Source: JAWODU01 sp046483125 (GTDB lineage: Bacteria; Verrucomicrobiota; Kiritimatiellia; UBA8416; JAWODU01). Taken from it: a DNA stretch of 63,500 nucleotides. Shown here one piece after another: positions 46,841-56,065 of this stretch (position 1 is the first letter of the stretch; every line of letters starts with the position of its first letter). The stretch is taken from positions 1-63,500 of the forward strand of contig JAWODU010000027.1 in NCBI GenBank assembly GCA_046483125.1. Direction: 5' to 3'. Made by a program: the position numbers and the translations under genes. The notes under the pieces were generated by a model, which searched no databases, was not told the DNA's origin, and was given only the letters and a program-made list of their open reading frames with translations.

Positions 46841-47937
46841 TCCTCTTTCAGAACGTGAATCCCGTCAAGGACTCCTCCGGCCCACAGGGCGTCATCGAAC
46901 TCGGCCATGCTGGTCATCGGCAGGCGGTTATCGAGCGACCGCCGCCAGGTCCCTTTTTCGTAACACCGCAACCCTCCTCGGGACTGCGTGCTGACCCACA
47001 CGCGGCCGCGGCTGTCGGCAAACAGGAGGCTCACTGCGCCCTCGTTAACGAACTTCCTGTTCCATTCCCGGCCGTCAAACCGGTACAGCCCGCCGGAAGA
47101 GGTACCCGCCCAGATGTTACCGGCATCATCTTCGACCATGGCCAGAACCGCCGACTTTTCATCCTCGATATGAGTCTGCCAGGTACCGTCTTTGTCCATT
47201 GCCGCTGCGCCCCGTCCCCACAGCCCGCACCAGATGCGGCCCTGCGTATCGAGCATGACTGTCCGCACGTTGAACCCGGCAATATGGTGGACGGCCTTGT
47301 CCTCGCCCTCCCCGGGGTCAACTTCAAAGACTCCGTCGCCGTCTGCCAGAACCCAGAGCCTCCCGTCACGCGTGCGCACCACGTCGTAAAGGGCTGTATC
47401 CTCAAAGGCCTCAACAATTTTCCACTCCCCCGCGGTATTGCCATACAGCCTGCTGAGGCCCGTTCCGTCGTTTTTCGCCAGGGCCCACAGCCTGTCATCG
47501 TCAAAGGGAAGTACCGGCGCGACCGTCAGTCCTTTGAGGGCAACGTCGCCGAGCACGAGGTCCTGCATTCGGAACAGACCGCCTGCGGCCCCCACCAGAA
47601 AGGAGTCTTTGCCTGTTTCAAGTATACTGCAGATCCTGAGATCGGCCTTCTCAGTAGTCTCGACTGTCTTCCATTCACCGGTATTCGGATCGCGGCGCTT
47701 TTCCCCGGTAATCTTTGAAGCCGCGGCAAACGTTCCGTCGCGATACCGCGTGAGCCCCGAAAGAGTGCCGATCCACAGGTTCCTGCCCGTAACTTTCAGA
47801 AACTGGATCTCGTTAGCGGCCAGTTCGGGCTCGGACCCGGTAGTGACCGAACGCCAGGCGTCGAGAGCGTGCGCGCTCACACCGGGTAAAAGAATAGTCG
47901 AAAAGGCAAGCAGTACTGTAATCTGTAATTCTCTCAT
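46837..47937 (-). CDS. secreted two-component-regulator-type beta-propeller protein
   Basis: A protein of 366 residues with a signal peptide (about 5-24) and AAGGAG seven bases before the start. It is built of Reg_prop-like repeats: N-L-W-I-G-T-L-S-G-L-T-R-Y, R-L-W-V-L-A-D-G-D-G-V-F, R-I-W-C-G-L-W-G-R-G, N-I-W-A-G-T-S-S-G-G-L-Y-R-F and R-V-W-V-S-T-Q-S-R-G-G-L. In Bacteroidetes hybrid two-component systems such propellers sense glycan; here there is no kinase domain, so it is a free secreted propeller. It sits between the acetylation genes and the DUF6067-like genes. Confidence 0.82.
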   Translation of the reverse strand: MRELQITVLLAFSTILLPGVSAHALDAWRSVTTGSEPELAANEIQFLKVTGRNLWIGTLSGLTRYRDGTFAAASKITGEKRRDPNTGEWKTVETTEKADLRICSILETGKDSFLVGAAGGLFRMQDLVLGDVALKGLTVAPVLPFDDDRLWALAKNDGTGLSRLYGNTAGEWKIVEAFEDTALYDVVRTRDGRLWVLADGDGVFEVDPGEGEDKAVHHIAGFNVRTVMLDTQGRIWCGLWGRGAAAMDKDGTWQTHIEDEKSAVLAMVEDDAGNIWAGTSSGGLYRFDGREWNRKFVNEGAVSLLFADSRGRVWVSTQSRGGLRCYEKGTWRRSLDNRLPMTSMAEFDDALWAGGVLDGIHVLKEE

Positions 47938-47946
47938 CCGTTCTCC

Positions 47947-49005
47947 TTACGGTTTCAAAGGGACAACACCCCAGCCGGATGATTCGGTAAGGTCCCGGGC
48001 GGCAAAACACCAGATAATGAGTTTCTTTCCGGCCAGGTAATTTCCATTCCGTGCGCGGCGGTAAAGGGAAACGCGGGCGGTCCTCGCGCCGGAACCCCGC
48101 ACGCCTATAACATCAACGCCGAACTTCAGCTCGCAGGCAAGCTGGTCTGCAAGCCCGGAGGCCCTGGCGTGCATGTCCCCTCCGGCGTGAAAAACAAGCG
48201 TATGGCTGTCTCCCATCAGGAGCACAGGGCTGTCCGGATCGTCCATAATCGGGAGGCCGTCGTGCTTTACCTTCCTCACTGTAACTGTTTCCCTCGGAAC
48301 TTTATCGTCTTCGAAAGCTTCGCGTAGATCCCCGTCGATTTCAATTGTTTCGGTTCCGGCGCTGATATGCTGTTTGGGCACCTTGGCGCACCAGGGCGCG
48401 GCCCGAACACGTTCCGCGAGCACTTTACCGAGCACAATACAGGCCTTTCCTGAAAAGTGGGAATCCTGCCTGCAGTACATCCTTTCGGAACCGCCGGCAC
48501 GCCTCTCGAGGAAAACGTCCGTCGGATCGAGAACCGTTACACCCCTGTCTTGGAGGAGCCGGTAGAACTGTTGATGCGCCGCGTCCAGCCTTACCGGGTT
48601 TGCGGCGAAACCGGCGGGAATAACTTCGCCGGCAATCGCCTCCGGATAGATCATCGCCTTCGGAGGGATGGGAAGCACAATAAGTTCGATATTGTTATCC
48701 CTGCATTGCTTATTGTATTCGACAATCGCCTCCAGCGGGTCGGCCTGGTCGGGTTTGGTCGAACGCGAGACCTCTATGGCGCGATCGCCCCAGAATGTTC
48801 CGACGGCGATGTGCCGGAGTTCCTTGCGCAGGAACAGCCACCCGTCTTCTCCGCGCACGGCAAGGCTGTCCGGGGAGGCTTTGTAAATACGCATGCAGTG
48901 CGCGCGGAATCCGGCGGCAAGCGCTTTATCTGCAGTTTCCCCGCCGGCGCCGCGCGGCACTATGCCGGCCGCGAGAACACAGAAAACATAAATCCATCGC
49001 TTCAT
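47947..49005 (-). CDS. AlgJ/AlgX-like SGNH acetyltransferase-domain protein 2
   Basis: A protein of 352 residues starting at 49005 (ATGA overlap) with a signal peptide (1-22). Residues 54-300 match the AlgJ/AlgX SGNH-like fold: W-L-F-L-R near 56-60, D-S-H-F-S (181-185) supplying the catalytic Asp-His pair, and L-L-M-G-D-S-H-T (about 262-269) with the nucleophilic Ser267. Such periplasmic proteins move acetyl groups from an MBOAT partner to a polysaccharide. A second related protein is encoded immediately upstream. Confidence 0.85.
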   Translation of the reverse strand: MKRWIYVFCVLAAGIVPRGAGGETADKALAAGFRAHCMRIYKASPDSLAVRGEDGWLFLRKELRHIAVGTFWGDRAIEVSRSTKPDQADPLEAIVEYNKQCRDNNIELIVLPIPPKAMIYPEAIAGEVIPAGFAANPVRLDAAHQQFYRLLQDRGVTVLDPTDVFLERRAGGSERMYCRQDSHFSGKACIVLGKVLAERVRAAPWCAKVPKQHISAGTETIEIDGDLREAFEDDKVPRETVTVRKVKHDGLPIMDDPDSPVLLMGDSHTLVFHAGGDMHARASGLADQLACELKFGVDVIGVRGSGARTARVSLYRRARNGNYLAGKKLIIWCFAARDLTESSGWGVVPLKP

Positions 49006-50699
49006 TTTGTAATCTCTTGACCCCAGCAAGGGGTTTCGAATTCGTACCTCTCACTGCCGGGCAGTGATTTGTTGATGGCATCGTATTTTGCCCCCACGTC
49101 CTTCCAGTTACTGAGCCGCACGGTAATACGCCTGCCGCGCGGGTACCGCGATGCCGGAGTGCGCACCCTGTCGCGCATACTCCACATCTGCACATAGGCT
49201 GTCCCCTCCACCGGTGTGCCGTCAAGACGTTTCAAGTCAACGAGAATTACGGAAAAGATATGATCACGGTATGGAACACTCTCGGGGCGGGGAACGGGCG
49301 AGGTATCCAGTATCGTTCCGGAGAGAACTGCCGTTGTTCCCGATTCAGGCCGGAACAGGTCCGAAGAACCCGGTTCACCCGATTCCATGGGTATTATCTC
49401 CCAGTCACCGACAGTAAGTTCACGGGCGGCGAATTCCCATATTACAATGATCTTACCCTCCAGCCGGTCACGCCCTGCCGCCAGTTCCCGGCTCAGAATC
49501 CGCCGTGTCGCATGCGAGCCGGCGTCGTTCTGAACAATGCGGTCAAGCGGGAGCCGCAGATGATAACTGAGCTGTTCGGCAAAACCCGCGCTTTCTCCCC
49601 ATCCCATCGGCTCCAGCGAGTAGACGTTGCTGAAGCTGTCCCCCAGGAGAAGTATCTTCGAGTCCAACGACGGGCTCCAGAGCAGGTTTCCGCCGACCGG
49701 TTGTATATCGATTTCACGCTCCGGGTAAAGCGTCTGGCCATCCGGCAGATTGAGCATTGCAGCGATGTCGCCGATGTTGGAGACGGTCCGGATCCCTCGT
49801 TCGTAGATGCGGTTTCCCCGGCCGAGCCCGGCACGTTCACGCAGAAACGAAGCCAGGTCCTTCGCGACCGCGTCCATCGCCTGAGGCGTCCAGTGCGTAT
49901 CGGCGGGCAGGAACTGGTTTTCCCCGGTTCGCAGTTTGCGCTCTACCAGGAGAGGAGCCGGATCGTATGCCCACACTCCCGCCGTTTCAAGCCTGTTCGT
50001 GAACGATTCAAACGAGAGATTCCGCACGGGGTGGTCACAGCCGGCGAAACGGCGGGAGAATTTCCCGGGATGCACGGCGGCCTTCCCGGGGGCCGGAACA
50101 ACAACCAGTTGAATACCGTGTTTTGAGAGCCTCTCGTGAAAGTCCAGAACGGCGCGGACGGGATCCGGCTGTGGGGGCGGTGTGTATTCATTGCCCTCGG
50201 TCGCGCGCTTCGCCAGGTGAAACTCCCCGAGAAACGGGGGACCGCTTGCGTAATCGATTGAGGGACGGAAAAAGAGCCAGCCGTCCCGGCCGACATAGGC
50301 CTTTTCGTTTCCGTGGCCGAATACGCTTACCATTACATATTGCGCCGGCCCGAGCAGGGTCCTGCCCATAAGGGACCGTTCCTCGAGTGTGTCTTCGTAC
50401 CCGTTGATCGACTTTAGAAGTGCCGCGTTTGCCTTGAGCGTTTTCCTGAAAACGTTATCGCCGGTCTCCCTGAAGACTTTCAGGGCGCCCGGAACCTCCC
50501 GGAAAACGGCCAGGGCCTGAACGGGCGAGCCGGTTCGCAACTCGTAAACAACCTGGCCTACGGGCACCGAAAATACTGCCAGCAGAAAGAGCGCGACCAG
50601 TACGGCCGAAGCCGGACGCGAGATTTCGGTATGGCCGATCTCAAGTTTCGCGATGTCTTCACGTGTCAGTTTTGTTTTATTCTGTTTCATTTCGGACAT
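49002..50699 (-). CDS. AlgJ/AlgX-like SGNH acetyltransferase-domain protein 1
   Basis: A protein of 565 residues with a cytosolic N-terminus, one transmembrane helix (about 32-52) and a periplasmic domain. The AlgJ/AlgX signature is clear: G-R-D-G-W-L-F-F-R at about 137-145, D-T-H-W (267-270) giving the Asp-His pair, and L-L-G-D-S-F-S-N (351-358) with Ser355 as nucleophile. The C-terminal 150 residues (about 415-565) are an additional beta-rich domain. The start at 50699 overlaps the MBOAT stop by one base (TGATG); ATG 50690 is an alternative. It is the likely direct partner of the MBOAT protein. Confidence 0.87.
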   Translation of the reverse strand: MSEMKQNKTKLTREDIAKLEIGHTEISRPASAVLVALFLLAVFSVPVGQVVYELRTGSPVQALAVFREVPGALKVFRETGDNVFRKTLKANAALLKSINGYEDTLEERSLMGRTLLGPAQYVMVSVFGHGNEKAYVGRDGWLFFRPSIDYASGPPFLGEFHLAKRATEGNEYTPPPQPDPVRAVLDFHERLSKHGIQLVVVPAPGKAAVHPGKFSRRFAGCDHPVRNLSFESFTNRLETAGVWAYDPAPLLVERKLRTGENQFLPADTHWTPQAMDAVAKDLASFLRERAGLGRGNRIYERGIRTVSNIGDIAAMLNLPDGQTLYPEREIDIQPVGGNLLWSPSLDSKILLLGDSFSNVYSLEPMGWGESAGFAEQLSYHLRLPLDRIVQNDAGSHATRRILSRELAAGRDRLEGKIIVIWEFAARELTVGDWEIIPMESGEPGSSDLFRPESGTTAVLSGTILDTSPVPRPESVPYRDHIFSVILVDLKRLDGTPVEGTAYVQMWSMRDRVRTPASRYPRGRRITVRLSNWKDVGAKYDAINKSLPGSERYEFETPCWGQEITK

Positions 50700-52156
50700 C
50701 AGAAAATGAAGTAAATAAACGGGTTAAAAGCCTGCGTGGTGAGCACTACAACGGCGGTAACAAAGAGAAACAGAATCGCGGCCGCTTTGGGAAACGTAAG
50801 CCTCCGGGTGAAGTCCCAGGTCTGCGGGCACCCCCATGTGACTGCCGCGGCAACCACCAGCCAGAACAGATAGTATGGCTGGTAGATCAGTCCCGAAATA
50901 AGCAAGGACCCTTCCTGTACACCGCCCAGGCCCAGCATTGAGCCGCAGTAGGCGAGCGCCCGGTCAAGGGTCTCGGCGCGGAAGAAAACCCACGCGAAGC
51001 ACACGATAAGGAAAGTAATCAACACCTTCAGCGGCCGCGGGAAAGTGTGATACAGGCTCTTTTTCCCACGGGTTCTTTCAAAGGCAAGCATGGCGGCGTG
51101 TATACTCCCCCAGATCAGGAAATTCCACGAGGCGCCGTGCCAGAGTCCCCCCAGAACCATTACCGTGGCCAGGTTAACATAGGTGCGGGAAGTGCCTCTC
51201 CTGTTGCCGCCCAGCGGAATATAGAGATAATCCCGTAGCCACCTGGAGAGAGAAATGTGCCAGCGCTGCCAGAATTCCGTGATGGACTGCGATATATACG
51301 GCGAGTCGAAATTCTTCGGAAAAACGAATCCGAGCATCAGCCCAAGACCGATAGCCATGTCCGAATATCCGCTGAAATCGAAGTAAATCTGAAAAGCGTA
51401 GCTGATCGCGCCCGCCCAGGAGTCAACCAGGCCCGCGGCGCCCGCGTCAAATACCATGTCCGCGACCTTGCCGCACGAGTTCGCGAGAAGGACCTTCTTG
51501 GCCAGTCCGCAGGATACAAACGCAACTCCCCGCGCCATCTTCTGCAGGCTGTATGTGCGGCTCTGCAGTTGGTCGGCAAGCTCGTGAAAACGGATAATAG
51601 GACCGGCGACCAACTGCGGAAACATGGACACGTAGCAGGCAAAATCAACGGGGTTGCGAATTGCGCGGGCGTCTCCACGGTAAACATCGATGGAGTAGCT
51701 CATCGACTGGAACGTATAAAAACTGATCCCGAGGGGGAGGGTGATCCGAAACGCCGTCTCCAGCGAGAGGCCGGACAGGCCTATGGCGTTAACCAGTGCG
51801 TCGTAGTTTTCAACGGCAAAATTGAAGTATTTAAAGAAGCCGAGGAGCGAGAGATTGGAGCAGACTGATACGGCCAGCGCAATCTTCTGCCTGCGGGTGC
51901 GGGCGCCCCCGCGGGTCAACCCTCCAACCGGTTTCTTCCAGGAGCGGGCGAACTGTTGCGAGATTATCAGGCCGCAGACATAGTCAACAGCCGTTGAAGT
52001 GAACATCAGAACCATGAACAGGGGGTTCGCCCAGCCGTAGAAGAGATAGCTCAGGAGGGTGAGCAGGGCGTGCTTTCCACGCCGCGGCACAACGTAATAG
52101 AGAAGGAGGGCCGCCGGCAGGAAGTAAAAAAGAAACAGGTGTGAGCTGAAAACCAT
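50699..52156 (-). CDS. MBOAT O-acyltransferase (AlgI-like)
   Basis: A protein of 485 residues with about ten transmembrane helices. The start at 52156 (M-V-F-S-S-H-L-F-L-F-Y-F-L-P) fits the usual AlgI/DltB N-terminus; an in-frame TTG at 52165 is closer to the GAGG box and cannot be excluded. MBOAT hallmarks: W-Q-R-W-H-I-S-L-S-R-W (about 296-306), Y-I-P-L-G-G-N-R (312-319) and G-G-L-W-H-G-A-S-W-N-F (336-346) with the catalytic His340. It transfers acetyl groups across the inner membrane for polysaccharide O-acetylation. It heads the operon that continues to 39490. Confidence 0.92.
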   Translation of the reverse strand: MVFSSHLFLFYFLPAALLLYYVVPRRGKHALLTLLSYLFYGWANPLFMVLMFTSTAVDYVCGLIISQQFARSWKKPVGGLTRGGARTRRQKIALAVSVCSNLSLLGFFKYFNFAVENYDALVNAIGLSGLSLETAFRITLPLGISFYTFQSMSYSIDVYRGDARAIRNPVDFACYVSMFPQLVAGPIIRFHELADQLQSRTYSLQKMARGVAFVSCGLAKKVLLANSCGKVADMVFDAGAAGLVDSWAGAISYAFQIYFDFSGYSDMAIGLGLMLGFVFPKNFDSPYISQSITEFWQRWHISLSRWLRDYLYIPLGGNRRGTSRTYVNLATVMVLGGLWHGASWNFLIWGSIHAAMLAFERTRGKKSLYHTFPRPLKVLITFLIVCFAWVFFRAETLDRALAYCGSMLGLGGVQEGSLLISGLIYQPYYLFWLVVAAAVTWGCPQTWDFTRRLTFPKAAAILFLFVTAVVVLTTQAFNPFIYFIF

Positions 52157-52165
52157 GGACGACAA

Positions 52166-52541
52166 ATATCCTCTTCAGGGCGTAGAGCCGCCAGTGAACG
52201 CGAGCAAGCGGCCGGAAGCCGACTGTCGGGGCACAGTATCATGCCGCCCGCGGAATGCAATGTCAATGTGCCCTCCAGCGCTCCGCCACGCAGGCCGACG
52301 GTGCGGGGGCCCTTAGTCCCTAATCTTAATCCTAATCTTCATCTATCCCCCTCCGTCGTCCGTCATCTGTCGTCCGTCATCCGTCCTCTGTTCCGACCTT
52401 CGGCGAACATGGTTCGCCTCCTACATGTACGCGTGAGGACACGCGTTACTACACCTTCCGACGTTGTAGCAACGGGTGTCTCACCCGCGGCTCGCATCCC
52501 GAAACTTGCCCTTTGAAAGATATCCGGGTAGAGTCAAGATC
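52166..52541. other. intergenic region holding a dispersed repeat copy
   Basis: This gap lies between the divergent MBOAT operon and the GDSL esterase gene. It contains a pyrimidine-rich tract (52321-52392, with TAATC and CCGTC units) and one copy of the hairpin repeat described separately. Both promoters must lie here, but no convincing -35/-10 pair was identified. Confidence 0.6.
52321..52488 (+). repeat. dispersed hairpin repeat, copy 1
   Basis: A pyrimidine-rich tract (52321-52392) precedes the core (52393-52488). The core carries GGCGAAC-ATG-GTTCGCC (52402-52418), then ACGCGTG-AGGA-CACGCGT, and ends in CGGGTG-TCT-CACCCG. The same core occurs at 59717-59813 and 62841-62941. It also creates a spurious open frame in each copy. 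Confidence 0.85.
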
Positions 52542-53252
52542 ATGTCGAAATGGCTGAACTTTTTAGCCGGGTTAGTTGCTTTTTCCGTGTTCGCTTCGAC
52601 AACGGGTGAAAGCGTTGCCGAGAATCAGCGCGAACGGACGCGGGTTGCCTGCGTCGGCGACAGCATCACTTACGGACTGGGAATCCAAAACCGGGCCGAA
52701 AACTGCTACCCCGCGCAACTGGGTCACATGCTGGGCAAGAAGTGGCTTGCAGGGAATTTCGGGGTCAGCGGAGCAACCCTACTCGAAAAGGGACCCAAAC
52801 CGTACCGCGACCTGAAAGCCTTCGATATGGCCCTGAAATTTCAGCCCGATGTTGTTGTCATCATGCTGGGCACGAACGATACAAGTCCCCTGGTCTGGCC
52901 CGAACACAAGGAGGATTTCGTGCCGGATTACGTCAAACTGGTGAAGAGCTTTCAGGAACTGGAAAGCAAGCCGGCCGTCTGGATCTGCTACCCCGCGCCG
53001 ATCTACCCTGGTGAGTGGGGACCCCGTGACAGAATTATTAAAGATGAAATCATACCGCGAATCGACATGATCGCAGAGGAGACGGGGGCGCGCATTATCG
53101 ACCTTTACTCACCGATGAAAGACCGAAGAGAGTTCTTCCCCGACACGGTACACCCCAATGCGGCGGGCGCGAAACGGATCGCTGAAATCGTGGCCGATGT
53201 AATCTCTTCAGAATCCCACGAGAAGGCCGGAACCGGACAGGGAGGAAAATAG
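52542..53252 (+). CDS. secreted SGNH/GDSL esterase
   Basis: A protein of 236 residues; the start at 52542 (M-S-K-W-L-N) gives a signal peptide (about 5-27). All SGNH blocks are present: G-D-S-I-T (39-43, Ser41 nucleophile), G-T-N-D (110-113) and D-T-V-H-P-N (201-206, catalytic Asp201 and His204). The closest functional classes are secreted carbohydrate acetylesterases and sialate-esterase-like enzymes. It diverges from the acetylation operon and could remove the acetyl groups which that operon adds; this is inference. Confidence 0.88.
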   Translation: MSKWLNFLAGLVAFSVFASTTGESVAENQRERTRVACVGDSITYGLGIQNRAENCYPAQLGHMLGKKWLAGNFGVSGATLLEKGPKPYRDLKAFDMALKFQPDVVVIMLGTNDTSPLVWPEHKEDFVPDYVKLVKSFQELESKPAVWICYPAPIYPGEWGPRDRIIKDEIIPRIDMIAEETGARIIDLYSPMKDRREFFPDTVHPNAAGAKRIAEIVADVISSESHEKAGTGQGGK

Positions 53253-53266
53253 CCGTCTGCAGAAGC

Positions 53267-55336
53267 TTATCCCATTACTTTCCCGGCAAACACGAAGTAG
53301 TAGTTGGCGTCCCGGTCCTCGATGCCGTCCGCAATGGGGTGGCTCATGTAATTGTTCTGCGTAGACCAGAGCCCGAGCTTGAGCCGTACCTTTGTACCTT
53401 TTTCGAGCCGGCCGGGCGGAAGGAGTTTGCCTTCCTGCATAACAAGATGAACGGCGACAAACCTCTTCGAATCAAGCTTGCCGGAGAGTACTTCTTCCGC
53501 GCGGTATTCGATCGTCATCAGCGCTTCCGTGTATGGAGCTATGTCGGCGGCCTTGAGGGGCGTGGAAGTGCGCACGACCACGGCATCCACGATTGCCGCG
53601 ACCTTCTGATCCGCCGGCACCGGTAACTCAACATGAATGTCGTACCGGTGGATGAGGGAGCGCGCCTCGAGTGTCGCGCGAGTCGACGGGTACCCGGCCT
53701 GAAGCCGTTGGAAAATACTGCGAATCCGCGAAATGGCATGGGCATTCGCACGCGCAAAGGCCTGGTCATTCGCCGATTGTTTCGCGCCGCTCGGCCATTT
53801 GAAATCTTTGGCAAGGTCGCGAATCGTCACGTAACCGCCCCAGGCTTCGGCTTCCTTCCGGAACTCGGGATCGTCGCGTAACTCGGCAAATCTCTTCCCG
53901 GCCCTTTTGCCGGGGCTCCGCTCCCTGAAAGCGCCCGCGATCCACTTGTACAGCCTGACTGCTTCGCCGGGGGCCGTTTTTTCCTTGTCCCGCGCGTCTT
54001 TCAGTACCAGTTCAGCCCATTCCTGCAGGGCTTCAAGTTCCCGCCTGGCTTTGCCCGCCCGATCCGGCCTGCTTCTGTCGGCGGCAAGCTGTGCCAGCCG
54101 GCGGACAGCCTGGTCAAGTAACGACTTTTCTTCCAGGACACGCGTATTTGTGTCCAGTACTTCCAGCGTCAGTTTCGGATAGGTTTCTTCGGCTTCTCCG
54201 CCGTCGCCTTCGCCGGAGAACTCCGGGTTATACACCCAGACGTCGGGCCAGCGGTCAAGGGCGTGTCCGCCTTTCTTGTCGACGCCGGGATACCGTCCGC
54301 GATCGTTGAAGGAATAGCGGACGGGGTTCCCCGACGGTCTGCAAGTTTCCGGGTCCCAGGGGAAAAGAAAAATTTCATAGTCCCCGTAGGCGTGGCTGTG
54401 CATGTCCGAGCCGCCGATCGCCAGAAGCGTCATATCCCGGCTGAGCGCCGGAAAGTAGATGTAGTTGTGCCCACGGGGAAGCCTCCTTTTCACCTCGCCC
54501 AGGTCGTGACGCTTCCCGGTCTTCAGGTTAAGCGCCGACAACTGGGAAGCCTTCTCCATCCACACGAGCCAGTCGCCGCGCGAAGAGATGCTTACCTGAC
54601 AGCCTCCAAGCTTGTTGACCCCGTTTACCGTGGGCGTTTCCCCCTCCCGGGCCTCGACCTTCCGGTATCCGGCGCCGCCTCCCTGCGCACAGATAACGTA
54701 CTTGCCGCCGGGAGACAGAATCAGGTTGTTCCTGCCGCAATGCACCAGCTCCCGGCCGATTTTCTCCGAGGCTATATCAAATGCGTAGATTCCTCCCTCG
54801 TCAGGGAGGTTGACATGCACAGTCCGATTGTCACGCCATTCGAAAACATGGTCCTCGCCGGCGCCCCCCACGCGCCCATGCAGTGCCTTGATTTCGCGCG
54901 GCTCACCCGCTTCCAGCGTTCGCGGGTGGATTCCGACAATCCAGGCGTCGAAAGGCGGCGCGGCGTATTCCCCGTTGAAGAGCGTGCGGGTGTTCTCGTC
55001 AAACGTTGAGTTCCACTCCTTGCCCGCAAAAATAACATGACGTCCGTCCGGGGAAATGCGCGGCGCAAAGTGAGCGTAGTTGTCTGCCCCGGGCATGCCG
55101 CTGATCATTGCCAGACCGGTCCCGTCGAGATTACGCTTCCATATACGGTACTTTCTGGCCTTGGTGCCGGTGGGGCGGCGGGACTCCCACACAACAAACC
55201 CCTTCCGCCCGGCGGCGAACTGCTTCATCGCCTCCAGGTGGTTCTTTCCGGCATGATCGGTCGGGCTGAAGGGACCGGCCGATGCAGGCGCTGCTGTCGC
55301 GAGACTGAAAAGGAGAAATGCGGCTGTCTTCTTCAT
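53267..55336 (-). CDS. secreted TolB/WD40-type propeller protein
   Basis: A protein of 689 residues with a signal peptide (1-20, A-P-A-S-A-G). Residues 40-380 carry TolB-like propeller signatures: H-F-A-P-R-I-S-P-D-G-R-H-V-I-F-A, L-I-L-S-P-G-G-K-Y-V-I-C-A and V-S-I-S-S-R-G-D-W-L-V-W. The C-terminal 300 residues start with a helical charged segment (about 400-520) and end in a beta-rich domain. Proteins of this layout are common in planctomycetes and Kiritimatiellota and have unknown roles. It is transcribed toward the esterase gene and ends 14 bases from it. Confidence 0.78.
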   Translation of the reverse strand: MKKTAAFLLFSLATAAPASAGPFSPTDHAGKNHLEAMKQFAAGRKGFVVWESRRPTGTKARKYRIWKRNLDGTGLAMISGMPGADNYAHFAPRISPDGRHVIFAGKEWNSTFDENTRTLFNGEYAAPPFDAWIVGIHPRTLEAGEPREIKALHGRVGGAGEDHVFEWRDNRTVHVNLPDEGGIYAFDIASEKIGRELVHCGRNNLILSPGGKYVICAQGGGAGYRKVEAREGETPTVNGVNKLGGCQVSISSRGDWLVWMEKASQLSALNLKTGKRHDLGEVKRRLPRGHNYIYFPALSRDMTLLAIGGSDMHSHAYGDYEIFLFPWDPETCRPSGNPVRYSFNDRGRYPGVDKKGGHALDRWPDVWVYNPEFSGEGDGGEAEETYPKLTLEVLDTNTRVLEEKSLLDQAVRRLAQLAADRSRPDRAGKARRELEALQEWAELVLKDARDKEKTAPGEAVRLYKWIAGAFRERSPGKRAGKRFAELRDDPEFRKEAEAWGGYVTIRDLAKDFKWPSGAKQSANDQAFARANAHAISRIRSIFQRLQAGYPSTRATLEARSLIHRYDIHVELPVPADQKVAAIVDAVVVRTSTPLKAADIAPYTEALMTIEYRAEEVLSGKLDSKRFVAVHLVMQEGKLLPPGRLEKGTKVRLKLGLWSTQNNYMSHPIADGIEDRDANYYFVFAGKVMG

Positions 55337-55658
55337 TTGTATTCACCCAAAGAACAATAGCAGGATCGACAGGAACACTTCAAGGGGGGCACAAAACGGC
55401 TTTTTCGCGATTTTTCTGGTGGACAGAGTGAGTGAGGATTAGTAATAGGGCCACTAAATAGTGGCTTTGTGGTCATCGTTGTTGTGATCGTCGTCCCGAT
55501 CACTGTCCATTTCTTATCCTTGTCGCGTTCGTCGTCCCGGTCATCGTCGGATCGATATAGACAAGGATCGGGACAAGGATGGTATTGCCACACGTGCTAC
55601 TGTTTAATGGCCGGAATAATAGTAGTTGTCTGCGCATAGTCAAGCAGGGGGAAAGGAA
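55337..55658. other. intergenic region with clustered palindromes
   Basis: No gene is supported here. It contains GCCACTA-AA-TAGTGGC (55450-55465), GTGATCG-TCGTCC-CGATCAC (55484-55503), and ATCCTTGTC (55516-55524) opposite two direct copies of GACAAGGAT (55560-55568 and 55572-55580). The repeated GTCGTCCCG/CATCG words look like remains of a repeat family. One or more could be transcript ends or REP-like units. Confidence 0.6.
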
Positions 55659-56060
55659 ATGACTGAAAAAGAAAAGCTTTCGGATATGTGCGCTTCGTGT
55701 GACGCGATGTGCTGTAGATACGTGGCGCTTGAATTCGATAAACCCACCTCGAAGTTTGAATACGACCAGGTTCGCTGGTTCCTGATGCACAAGAACGTTT
55801 ACGTCTTCATAGACCACGATGGAAGCTGGTACGTCGAGTTCGCGACCGACTGCGAGAACCTTCAGCCCGACAACAGGTGCGGGGCCTATCAAAAGCGGCC
55901 GGCAATCTGCCGGGAGCACGGTCACGCCGAAAGCGACGCGGACTGCGAGTTTCACGGGGAAGGGGATCCCCACAGGATACGTTTCGGCACAGCGAAGGAA
56001 TTTGAAAACTACCTGGACTCGAAGGGCATAGACTGGCGCTGGAAGCGAATGCCGTGGTGA
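55659..56060 (+). CDS. YkgJ-family cysteine-cluster protein
   Basis: A protein of 133 residues; the start at 55659 follows GGGGAAAGGAA. The N-terminal C-A-S-C-D-A-M-C-C (Cys 11, 14, 18, 19) and later C-E-N, C-G-A-Y and R-P-A-I-C-R-E-H form the Cys cluster expected to bind zinc or an Fe-S centre (YkgJ/UPF0153-like). Function of the family is not established. It stands alone on the plus strand before a remnant repeat tract. Confidence 0.88.
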   Translation: MTEKEKLSDMCASCDAMCCRYVALEFDKPTSKFEYDQVRWFLMHKNVYVFIDHDGSWYVEFATDCENLQPDNRCGAYQKRPAICREHGHAESDADCEFHGEGDPHRIRFGTAKEFENYLDSKGIDWRWKRMPW

Positions 56061-56065
56061 GGGGG

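Noticed and set aside
55333..55593. 86-codon open frame rich in Asp/Arg/Lys
   Set aside because: It is produced by the repetitive GTCGTCCCG/GACAAGGAT words and overlaps palindromes; no plausible ribosome-binding site.
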